Source: an uncultured Ruminococcus sp.
GTDB lineage: Bacteria > Bacillota > Clostridia > Oscillospirales > Acutalibacteraceae
Direction: 5' to 3'
DNA length: 7,993 nucleotides
Assembly: GCA_902773065.1 (NCBI GenBank)
Contig: CACYDD010000387.1
Span: forward strand, 1-7,993
Positions 1 to 5,177 of the stretch are shown here, piece after piece. The translations under genes and the position numbers were made by a program. Every line of letters begins with the position of its first letter. Positions within the stretch are counted from its first letter, which is position 1. The notes under the pieces are model-generated. The model worked only from the letters and a program-made list of their open reading frames with translations, ran no database searches and was not told the DNA's origin.

Positions 1-70
1 CATCAGTTCCTATATCTGATTCTCTAAGCTCTCCGCAGTATTTGGTGCGGTACGTATTTTCTCTAAGCAT
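1..70 (-). CDS. aspS: Aspartyl-tRNA synthetase, N-terminal fragment (cut by window edge)
   Basis: Only the first 23 codons are in the window; the gene runs off the left edge. The peptide starts MLRENTYRTKYCGELRESDI. The stretch from the YCGEL motif onward matches the conserved start of bacterial AspRS, just before the OB-fold anticodon-binding domain. The enzyme charges tRNA-Asp (or tRNA-Asp/Asn) with aspartate in the cytoplasm. The ATG at 70-68 is preceded by a GAAAGGA ribosome binding site about 9 nt upstream. A promoter at 92-121 reads into it, and the kinase gene lies upstream on the same strand, so it may be transcribed from either. No T-box leader is visible. The identification rests on about 20 residues; a different OB-fold synthetase is the main alternative. 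Confidence 0.82.
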   Translation of the reverse strand, partial: MLRENTYRTKYCGELRESDIGTD

Positions 71-91
71 TCTATCTTTTCCTTTCGTGAT

Positions 92-121
92 ATTATAAAT
101 AATGCGGCTTCAGCTTGTAAA
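92..121 (-). promoter_or_regulatory. Candidate sigma-A promoter of aspS
   Basis: On the minus strand, TTTACA (121-116) and a perfect TATAAT (97-92) are separated by 18 bp. Transcription would start near base 85, leaving a leader of about 15 nt that just includes the aspS ribosome binding site. The promoter lies inside the short ORF at 93-179. A 7-bp inverted repeat (GCGGCTT at 104-110, AAGCCGC at 132-138, 21-nt loop) overlaps it and could be a weak operator or a chance match. Confidence 0.5.
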
Positions 122-179
122 GATACCACCAAAGCCGCTGTTTATCTGCTGTCTTTTTCAATTCGTCAATGCTGTGCAT
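93..179 (-). CDS. Possible 28-residue small protein between kinase and aspS
   Basis: The ATG at 179-177 overlaps the kinase TAA stop as TAATG, the classic arrangement for translational coupling. An AAGGA motif at the end of the kinase gene lies 5 nt before it. The predicted peptide is 28 residues, begins MHSIDELKK, is basic, and has an aromatic cluster (WWYLYKLK) in its second half before a TAA stop. It ends 22 nt before the aspS start codon. I do not recognise it. Against it: it is short, it overlaps the aspS promoter, and such ORFs arise by chance. It has two Asp codons in 28, which is not enough to propose an aspartate attenuator. Treat as hypothetical. Confidence 0.28.
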   Translation of the reverse strand: MHSIDELKKTADKQRLWWYLYKLKPHYL

Positions 180-772
180 TAATATCCTTCAAACACTTTC
201 ATCAACTTTGCAAAGGACTGAGCAGCCATTTCATCTGTTGAATTATGATACAGAAGAAGGCTGTTTTCGTCCTCGGGGTCACGCAGATTTTCGGGAATAT
301 TGAAGTTCACGGAGCTGAGGTATTCATCCCAGTGTTCCAGCTTCCATGTATCTCTGTCCGAACCTCTGTCGATCATTCTCTGATGGCAGACCTCCGGATC
401 TGTCACGATCCATACGACTGTCAGCTTTGCACCGTACTCCTTGAGCTTTGCTCGGAGAGACGCTATGTATTCATCGTCACGGATCTCTCTTGTAAATGGT
501 GCATTGACCATCACAAGATCTTCATATTTGATTGCTTCAAAAGCAAGATCCATCACAACATCATATTCATAGTCACGGATCTCCTTTTCAAAAAAGTCCG
601 AGCTTCTGTTATAGGGCTGACCGGCAACCGCAAAAATCTGTTTGGAAAGCGGGATCAGTGTATCCTTATCGAGATACACGATATGCTTGATTTCGGTAGC
701 GAGCTTTTTAGAAAGCTTGGTTTTTCCGCAGGCAGGCGGTGAGGTCACAAAGATAAGTCTTTTTTCATTCAT
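179..772 (-). CDS. P-loop NTPase, small-molecule kinase-like (AAA_33 / zeta-toxin-like fold)
   Basis: A 197-residue soluble protein with an N-terminal Walker A loop at residues 10-18 (TSPPACGKT). A beta-strand ending in LDKD (34-37) lies where such kinases place a catalytic or Mg-binding acid. VMVNAPF (87-93) is a Walker-B-like strand. An Arg-rich lid follows at 132-141 (RMIDRGSDRD). This layout is typical of P-loop kinases that phosphorylate small molecules, sugars or nucleotides; the substrate cannot be read from the sequence. The first Walker A residue is Ser instead of the usual Gly, with PPA following. The ATG at 772 has an AAAGGGAG ribosome binding site 9 nt upstream. The gene stops immediately before a possible small ORF and aspS. 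No toxin-antitoxin partner is next to it, so a zeta-toxin role is not supported. Confidence 0.8.
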   Translation of the reverse strand: MNEKRLIFVTSPPACGKTKLSKKLATEIKHIVYLDKDTLIPLSKQIFAVAGQPYNRSSDFFEKEIRDYEYDVVMDLAFEAIKYEDLVMVNAPFTREIRDDEYIASLRAKLKEYGAKLTVVWIVTDPEVCHQRMIDRGSDRDTWKLEHWDEYLSSVNFNIPENLRDPEDENSLLLYHNSTDEMAAQSFAKLMKVFEGY

Positions 773-1005
773 TATATATTACTCCCTTTAAAAATTTATT
801 GATTCAAAAGCGGCAGGTTTTCCTGCATACATTTTCAACGATTATTATATTTTCATTTTTGTTTTGTACCGAACCTGATACCATATTCAAATGAATTACC
901 ACCATAGATAATAACATATTTTACAAAAAAAATCCATAGATTTTTTGAATAAAATATCTCAAACAGCAAATTTTTTTATTTTTATTTTCTATATCATCAT
1001 AATTC
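773..1005. other. AT-rich leader region upstream of the kinase gene
   Basis: Very AT-rich DNA with poly-T and poly-A runs and no credible ORF. The only compact structure is a 5-bp hairpin with a TTTT loop at 813-826, lying in the 5' leader of the kinase mRNA. If the promoter at 1006-1033 is used, the leader would be about 225 nt. A second possible -10 (TATAAT on the minus strand, 849-844) lies closer but has only a poor -35. I see no recognised riboswitch. Confidence 0.4.
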
Positions 1006-1033
1006 ATAATAAACCGCTGTTACATTTGGTCAA
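1006..1033 (-). promoter_or_regulatory. Candidate promoter of the kinase gene
   Basis: The minus strand carries TTGACC (1033-1028) and TATTAT (1011-1006) with a 16-bp spacer. Each hexamer has five of six consensus bases. It lies just beyond the U-tract of the candidate small RNA, so kinase transcription could be independent of it. The surrounding AT-richness means chance -10 matches are common. Confidence 0.4.
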
Positions 1034-1040
1034 TATAGTC

Positions 1041-1103
1041 AAATAAAAAGTCATCAAGGAACACCCCGACAGTTCCCCTGTCAGACAAGTCCCCGATGAC
1101 TAT
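1041..1103 (-). ncRNA. Candidate stand-alone small RNA, about 60 nt, single structured hairpin
   Basis: Minus-strand bases 1101-1049 fold into a 53-nt hairpin. The outer helix is 12 bp: AGUCAUC with GAUGACU, then GGGGA with UCCUU including two G-U pairs. A symmetric 4x4 internal loop follows, then an 8-bp inner helix built on GACAG/CUGUC, capped by a GGGAA pentaloop. The hairpin is followed at once by a U-tract (UUUUAUUU, 1048-1041). A strong promoter at 1110-1138 would start transcription at about 1103, so the whole transcript would be this hairpin plus its terminator tail. There is no ORF. Alternatives are an attenuator ahead of the kinase gene, a second terminator for the flavoprotein operon, or a REP-like mobile hairpin; the GGGGAC- and GTTCC-type motifs resemble REP sequences. 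I do not recognise a named RNA family. Confidence 0.5.
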
Positions 1104-1109
1104 GCTCAA

Positions 1110-1138
1110 ATTTTAACATATTTCATTATTATTGTCAA
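1110..1138 (-). promoter_or_regulatory. Strong promoter with extended -10, driving the candidate small RNA
   Basis: On the minus strand a perfect TTGACA (1138-1133) is followed by a 17-bp spacer and TAAAAT (1115-1110), with TGT just before the -10, giving an extended -10 motif. It is among the best promoter matches in the window. The predicted start is 6-8 nt downstream, directly before the hairpin at 1101. Nothing but that hairpin lies downstream for more than 300 bases. Confidence 0.6.
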
Positions 1139-1147
1139 GTTCCGGCG

Positions 1148-1162
1148 GCGGAGTGCCTCCGC
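1148..1162. repeat. GC-rich 6-bp hairpin in intergenic DNA
   Basis: GCGGAG at 1148-1153 and CTCCGC at 1157-1162 form a tight inverted repeat around a TGC loop, standing out in otherwise AT-rich DNA. It lies 10 bp upstream of the small-RNA promoter. No U-tract follows on either strand, so it is not a standard terminator. Function unknown. Confidence 0.4.
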
Positions 1163-1198
1163 TGTCAATTTCACGCTCAAGTTCATACAATACACAAA

Positions 1199-1240
1199 TT
1201 TAACGCCGCACTTCCCCAAAAGCAGAAATGCAGCGTTAAA
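1199..1240 (-). terminator. Rho-independent terminator of the PadR-flavoprotein operon
   Basis: Arms at 1199-1214 and 1225-1240 form a 16-bp stem with two G-U wobbles (in the minus-strand RNA) and a 10-nt loop. It starts about 20 nt after the flavoprotein stop codon. The minus-strand tail is only moderately U-rich. The plus-strand tail (ATAATTTTTA) is better, so it may work in both directions. Confidence 0.65.
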
Positions 1241-1260
1241 ATAATTTTTATAAATCAAAG

Positions 1261-2871
1261 TTAGTTTTTAGCATACCATGCAGGATACCAGTTCTGGAAC
1301 CACTTTGTAAAAATCATCATGGCGATCGGAATAATGTTGTTGATGATGGAGGTGTACATGGAAAGGTCGCCCTGCATGAGGAAAAATGTCCATGTGGAAG
1401 TCAGCACATAAAGAATACCCCATAAGAAAGTCAGAATCTTGTTGGTACGCATGAACAGCGGATTTTCAAGAGCACTTTCGCCGTTGTAGTTATTCATGGA
1501 ATAATATGCTGTCAGCGGTACTTTTGTCAGGCATGATAAGCTCCACATCAGACCAAAGGAAAGATACGAAACAGGGATAATAATATTGGAATAGCCGATC
1601 AGGAGAATCAGAACCGAAAAACCAATAACTGCTGTGCTTGAGATCACATCATAAACCGTTTTCTTGTTTTTGACAAACAGTAGTGATGTCAGTGCACAGA
1701 CTGCGATGGAAATGATACTTCCCATATAGGCATCTATTGCAGGTCCGATCCAGAATGCGATCCACGGAATCAGCAGTATCAGCATATTGGTCGGTTTTTC
1801 ATTGCTTGCCGACTTGGCAGTCTTTTTCGCTTTCTGTCCCTTTGTTGAGCCGAAATAATCCTCCCAGTGAAGCATAAGGTTAAAATCACCTTTTACCTTA
1901 TACTGCTTTTTCATCATGGCTTCTTTGCCTGTCGTCTTTCCGGTAGAAATATCATTCCATACCGTGAAAGGTGTTTCGATTTTGGTAGTGTATTCGAGGA
2001 AATTGTCTTTCAGCACTTCATAGCCGTCCTTTTTAAGTACGATCTGATATTTCTTGTCAATATCGGTATACTCCATTTCAAGAACAATATCCTTGCCCTT
2101 GTAAGAATTCTTATTGTAAAGAGCCGCCATCTGCTTGGTGAATGTGTATGATTTATCGGCTTTTTCGCCTGTTTCCTTTTCAATGCCCCAGCTTGCATCC
2201 GCCATTGCTTCAAATGTTTCTCTCGGGAACAGCAGCGTGTCAAGCTCTTCTTTTGTTTCATCGGAAATGCCGCCTGCTGCAAACTCCTCGCCCGCCTGCT
2301 TTACATAGCCGAGATATTCATTTGTTCTGCCTGCCAGCTCAGGAACTCTGAAAAGCTCGCCCTGACCACAGTAGATCGTTTCATATCTGCCCTTTCCGAG
2401 GAAGTGGTCGAACATGGTATTGACCGAACCGTAATTACCCTGTGCGGTATAGAAACCACAGGTTGAGATCACAACATATCGTTTGCCTGACATATCATAT
2501 CTTGTCGGGTGACTGCCGCTTTCGGCATCCTTTACCAAAAACGGCAAAGCAAGCGGAAGCTGTCTGTCGATCAGATTTTTCAGCTTGCTCGGCACATTGA
2601 AATAATACAGCGGAAACGACCAGATCACGGTATCTGCCCACAGCATTTTTTCAAGGATCGCTGTCATTTCATCTTTAATGACACACTGTCCGGGTGTTTT
2701 GTTCCAGCAGGAGAAACAGCCAAGACAAGGCTTGATATTCAGGGTATTCACCTGAATTTCCTCATATTCCACATCCGTTGCCTCTTTGATACCTTCAATA
2801 AAAGCGTTCGTCAGTTTGTAGGTATTGCTCTTTTTGCCCTTGGGGCTTCCGTTAATCATCAGTACTTTCAT
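1261..2871 (-). CDS. Flavodoxin/iron-sulfur-flavoprotein-like domain fused to SCP2-like domain and a membrane domain
   Basis: A 536-residue protein. Residues 1-200 are a flavodoxin-like NAD(P)H:FMN oxidoreductase domain: start MKVLMINGSPKGKKSNT, phosphate-binding loop 7-17, and SFPLYYFNVPSKLKNLIDR at 85-103. Cysteines 49, 52, 55 and 63 make C-x2-C-x2-C-x7-C, the compact motif of iron-sulfur flavoproteins, so a 4Fe-4S cluster is possible. Residues 240-340 resemble an SCP2 sterol-carrier-like domain (VWNDISTGKTTGKEAM, then KVKGDFNLML). Residues 361-522 hold about six hydrophobic segments. I infer a membrane-attached flavin reductase acting on a lipophilic substrate such as a quinone, but the substrate is unknown. 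The ATG at 2871 is chosen because the family begins at MKVL and GGAGG lies about 9 nt upstream; an in-frame ATG at 2916 adds 15 unconserved residues inside padR. It overlaps padR by 20 bp and ends before the terminator at 1199-1240. Confidence 0.85.
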   Translation of the reverse strand: MKVLMINGSPKGKKSNTYKLTNAFIEGIKEATDVEYEEIQVNTLNIKPCLGCFSCWNKTPGQCVIKDEMTAILEKMLWADTVIWSFPLYYFNVPSKLKNLIDRQLPLALPFLVKDAESGSHPTRYDMSGKRYVVISTCGFYTAQGNYGSVNTMFDHFLGKGRYETIYCGQGELFRVPELAGRTNEYLGYVKQAGEEFAAGGISDETKEELDTLLFPRETFEAMADASWGIEKETGEKADKSYTFTKQMAALYNKNSYKGKDIVLEMEYTDIDKKYQIVLKKDGYEVLKDNFLEYTTKIETPFTVWNDISTGKTTGKEAMMKKQYKVKGDFNLMLHWEDYFGSTKGQKAKKTAKSASNEKPTNMLILLIPWIAFWIGPAIDAYMGSIISIAVCALTSLLFVKNKKTVYDVISSTAVIGFSVLILLIGYSNIIIPVSYLSFGLMWSLSCLTKVPLTAYYSMNNYNGESALENPLFMRTNKILTFLWGILYVLTSTWTFFLMQGDLSMYTSIINNIIPIAMMIFTKWFQNWYPAWYAKN

Positions 2872-3412
2872 TTTTAATTTCCTCCAGTTCTTTAATACAT
2901 TGACCTGCCCATTCATTCAGCGTTTGTATATACATAACTCCGTATTTTATCGTCATTTTCCAATACATCGATATCATCGGATTTTTGACAGCCTGTTCAT
3001 ACATTGAGATATTTTTCGGCGGCCCTGACATTTCTGACATGAATTCTCCGCAGCTTCTCTGGATGCGGCTGAAAAATTCAATGTTTTCGTCAATACTCTT
3101 TTCTCCTCTGAAAAATGTCTTCATCATGATAGGACTTCTGGTTTCAAAGCCTGTGTCCTCTTCCGCAAGCCATCTGTTCAGTTCTTCCTTACCGCTTTCT
3201 GTTATAGAAAACAGTTTCTTATCGGGTTTACCGCTTTGTACAACATTCTGATCTGTCACCCAACCTTTTTTTTTCAGCGTTTGCAGTTCTCTGTAGATCT
3301 GACTTGTCTGTGCCGTCCAGAAAAAGTCAAGTGAATTCTTGAATGTCCGCATGATATCATACCCTGACATTGAACCGTAGTTCAGCAATCCCAATATTCC
3401 GTGCTTCAGCAT
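2852..3412 (-). CDS. PadR-family transcriptional regulator
   Basis: A 186-residue regulator. Residues 1-85 form the winged helix: MLKHGILGLLNYGSMSGYDI, then TSQIYRELQTLKKKGWV as the recognition-helix region, and the wing at GKPDKKLFSITESGKEEL. Residues 90-180 are the helical C-terminal dimerisation domain seen in PadR/AphA proteins. PadR proteins usually repress their own operon and are released by small aromatic or toxic ligands. The ATG at 3412 has a perfect AGGAGG 6 nt upstream. An in-frame upstream ATG at 3457 is rejected because it lies in the operator and adds 15 residues absent from the family. The gene is the first of a two-gene operon, overlaps the flavoprotein start by 20 bp, and has a twin-palindrome operator on its promoter, so autoregulation is very likely. 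Confidence 0.92.
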   Translation of the reverse strand: MLKHGILGLLNYGSMSGYDIMRTFKNSLDFFWTAQTSQIYRELQTLKKKGWVTDQNVVQSGKPDKKLFSITESGKEELNRWLAEEDTGFETRSPIMMKTFFRGEKSIDENIEFFSRIQRSCGEFMSEMSGPPKNISMYEQAVKNPMISMYWKMTIKYGVMYIQTLNEWAGQCIKELEEIKNESTDD

Positions 3413-3425
3413 ATAAAACCTCCTG

Positions 3426-3467
3426 TATTCCACTTGTTGAATATACCATACTTCCACAAGTGGAATA
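3426..3467. promoter_or_regulatory. Twin-palindrome operator on the padR promoter
   Basis: The outer 11 bp at each end are perfect inverted repeats (TATTCCACTTG at 3426-3436 and its complement at 3457-3467), 20 bp apart. The region can also be read as two 14-bp palindromes. TTCCACAAGTGGAA (3452-3465) is perfect and sits between the -35 and -10. TTCCACTTGTTGAA (3428-3441) has one mismatch and sits just downstream of the -10. Their centres are 24 bp apart, slightly over two helical turns, which suits two dimers on nearly the same face. Binding would block RNA polymerase. PadR itself is the obvious binder, by inference. Confidence 0.75.
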
Positions 3468-3473
3468 TGTCAA
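3445..3473 (-). promoter_or_regulatory. Promoter of the padR-flavoprotein operon
   Basis: Minus strand: a perfect TTGACA (3473-3468), a 17-bp spacer, and TATGGT as the -10 (3450-3445). The start would fall near 3438, inside the second operator palindrome, giving a leader of about 26 nt with the AGGAGG site. The strong -35 with operators over the spacer and start is typical of a repressible promoter. Confidence 0.7.
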
Positions 3474-3629
3474 GCACATTTTTTTATTTTCCTGTATTTT
3501 AGGAATAAGAAGCAGAATTCAACAGATACATCCGTTCCATATTAAGCAAAATGCCAAACAGAAGTAATAATTTGTTCAAAAAGTTTAATTTATATTGTTT
3601 GTTTTATACAACGAAACAGTTTTGTGCTA

Positions 3630-3658
3630 TTTACAAAAAGTCAAACTTGTGATACAAT
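3630..3658 (+). promoter_or_regulatory. Promoter of citrate synthase
   Basis: TTTACA (3630-3635) and TACAAT (3653-3658) are separated by exactly 17 bp. Transcription would start near 3665, leaving a leader of about 43 nt before the ATG at 3708. The rest of the intergenic stretch from 3474 to 3629 is AT-rich with no ORF and no clear operator. A loosely repeated CAAAAAGT motif (near 3575 and 3634) flanks this promoter but is too short to interpret. Confidence 0.6.
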
Positions 3659-3707
3659 AGTATTATTATCAAAGAAATATAATCAATAAGAACGGAGATG
3701 GTTTGAG

Positions 3708-5090
3708 ATGCAGAATGAATACTTGTTACAGAACGAAAGCTTTTTTAATATCACTCAGGAACTGCGGGAACTGAGTGCATTGTGTGAACAGAACGGAAAA
3801 ATTGATAAGGAATTGTATACCAAATATGATGTAAAGCGTGGTCTGCGTGACCTCAACGGCAAAGGTGTGCTGGCAGGTCTGACAGAAATATCGGAAATCT
3901 GCTCTTCAAAAGTCGTTGATGGTGTCAGTCAGCCGTGTGACGGTAAGCTTTATTACAGAGGAATTGACGTTGAAGATATCGTAAAGGGATTTATTTCTGA
4001 TAACAGATTCGGATTTGAGGAAGTTGTTTACCTTCTGATTTTCGGCACACTGCCAAGTCCCCGACAGCTGGAACAAATCAAACGATTGCTGTCTACATAC
4101 CGAAATCTTCCTCAGTCCTTCCCGAGAGATATTATCCTGAAAGCACCGAGTACCGATATGATGAACGGTCTGGCAAGATGCGTGCTGACCCTGTATTCCT
4201 ATGACCCGAATCCCGATGATACTTCTATTCCGAATGTGCTGCGTCAGTGCCTGCAGCTGATCGCACTTTTCCCTGTGCTTTCGGTTTACTGCTACAGAGC
4301 CTACAGTCACTATTATCTCAGGGACAGCCTGTTTATTCATGCTCCCCAGCCGGAACTTTCCACAGCGGAAAATATCCTCTATATGCTCCGCCCCGATTCC
4401 AAATACACTGCTCTTGAAGCAAAGCTTCTTGATATGTCGCTTGTTCTCCATGCAGAACACGGCGGCGGCAATAACTCCAGCTTTACCACCCATGTTGTTT
4501 CCTCTTCCGGCACAGATACTTATTCTGCCATAGCGGCGGCTCTCGGTTCTTTGAAAGGACCGAAACACGGCGGTGCAAACATCAAGGTTGTCAAAATGTT
4601 TGATGATATGTATCAGAATATCTCTGATTACAATGACGAAGATGAAGTAAGGAATTACCTCAAAAAGCTCCTCCACGGTGAAGCCTTTGACAAAGCAGGT
4701 CTGATTTACGGTATGGGTCATGCTGTTTATTCGATTTCCGACCCGAGAGCAAGGGTATTCAAATCCTTTGTAGAAAAGCTTTCCGAAGAAAAGGGCAAAA
4801 CAAAAGAGTTTGCACTGTATTCCCTTGTGGAAAGACTTGCCCCCGAAGTAATTGCGGAGGAAAGACGCATTTACAAGGGTGTCAGTGCCAATGTAGACTT
4901 CTACAGCGGATTTGTTTACAATATGCTTGACCTTCCCACACAGCTTTTCACGCCTATTTTTGCGATCGCAAGAATTGCAGGCTGGTCTGCACACCGTATT
5001 GAAGAGCTTGTCAACCCAAGCAAGATCATCCGTCCTGCTTACATGAATGTCCACGACCGCACCGAATACAAGCCCCTCTCCCAAAGATAA
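3708..5090 (+). CDS. gltA: Citrate synthase
   Basis: A 460-residue citrate synthase, which condenses oxaloacetate and acetyl-CoA to citrate in the cytoplasm. The catalytic set is complete. H287 in GPKHGGAN and H338 in GMGHAVY match the two active-site histidines, and D397 in NVDFYSGFVY matches the catalytic aspartate. LHAEHGG (247-253) is also conserved. GHAVY replaces the GHRVY of many proteobacterial enzymes. It is longer than the usual 370-430 residues because of roughly 50 extra N-terminal residues before the core, which starts around GLTEISEICS. The ATG at 3708 has a GGAG motif 10 nt upstream. It has its own promoter and terminator, and no aconitase or isocitrate dehydrogenase lies beside it here. 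In anaerobes lacking a full TCA cycle the enzyme commonly supplies 2-oxoglutarate for glutamate; that role is inferred. Confidence 0.96.
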   Translation: MQNEYLLQNESFFNITQELRELSALCEQNGKIDKELYTKYDVKRGLRDLNGKGVLAGLTEISEICSSKVVDGVSQPCDGKLYYRGIDVEDIVKGFISDNRFGFEEVVYLLIFGTLPSPRQLEQIKRLLSTYRNLPQSFPRDIILKAPSTDMMNGLARCVLTLYSYDPNPDDTSIPNVLRQCLQLIALFPVLSVYCYRAYSHYYLRDSLFIHAPQPELSTAENILYMLRPDSKYTALEAKLLDMSLVLHAEHGGGNNSSFTTHVVSSSGTDTYSAIAAALGSLKGPKHGGANIKVVKMFDDMYQNISDYNDEDEVRNYLKKLLHGEAFDKAGLIYGMGHAVYSISDPRARVFKSFVEKLSEEKGKTKEFALYSLVERLAPEVIAEERRIYKGVSANVDFYSGFVYNMLDLPTQLFTPIFAIARIAGWSAHRIEELVNPSKIIRPAYMNVHDRTEYKPLSQR

Positions 5091-5125
5091 TTAGTGGGTA
5101 GTGGTTAGTATTTAGTGATTAGGAT
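5091..5125. repeat. Degenerate heptanucleotide tandem repeat (TTAGTGR)
   Basis: Five successive 7-base units related to TTAGTGG follow the citrate synthase stop codon directly, each with one or two changes. The tract ends just before the terminator hairpin. It would be in the 3' untranslated part of the citrate synthase mRNA. A different heptad array lies at 7878-7932. Confidence 0.5.
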
Positions 5126-5131
5126 CACAGC

Positions 5132-5177
5132 AACAAAAGAACCGATGTACCTGTTACCGTACATCGGTTCTTTTGTT
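5132..5177. terminator. Bidirectional terminator shared by citrate synthase and the convergent gene
   Basis: Perfectly complementary 19-bp arms (5132-5150 and 5159-5177) around an 8-nt loop. The stem starts with AACAAAAG and ends with CTTTTGTT, giving a T-rich tail on both strands. It serves citrate synthase on the plus strand. Its right arm overlaps the last two bases of the minus-strand stop codon (5176-5178), so it also ends that transcript. Confidence 0.9.

Noticed and set aside
71..178. T-box or other tRNA-sensing leader before aspS
   Set aside because: A GGTGG-like string is present, but there is no room for the usual 200-300 nt leader, no specifier stem and no terminator/antiterminator pair.
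245..742. A 165-codon plus-strand open frame opposite the kinase
   Set aside because: Antisense to a P-loop protein with clear motifs; the peptide is rich in Cys/Phe/Ile/His with no domain.
179..772. Zeta-type toxin of a toxin-antitoxin pair
   Set aside because: The fold could fit, but no small antitoxin gene precedes it; upstream is only AT-rich DNA and the candidate small RNA.
2010..2351. Open frames on both strands inside the flavoprotein gene
   Set aside because: They are frame-shifted or antisense reflections of the gene, low-complexity in composition, and lack start signals.
2872..2916. Longer flavoprotein start at 2916
   Set aside because: It adds 15 residues unlike the family, lies within padR coding sequence, and has no good ribosome binding site, whereas 2871 has GGAGG.
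3413..3457. Longer PadR start at 3457
   Set aside because: It would place coding sequence over the -10 and operator; the family begins at MLKHGILGLL and the AGGAGG site fits 3412.
3906..5084. A 392-codon open frame on the minus strand across citrate synthase
   Set aside because: It is antisense to a complete, motif-perfect citrate synthase; the translation is Cys/His/Arg/Ile-rich without any recognisable domain and has no proper ribosome binding site.
5091..5177. CRISPR-like or insertion-sequence ends near the citrate synthase terminator
   Set aside because: The repeats are only 7 bases with no spacers, and the perfect inverted repeat is a terminator between convergent genes with no transposase or target duplication.
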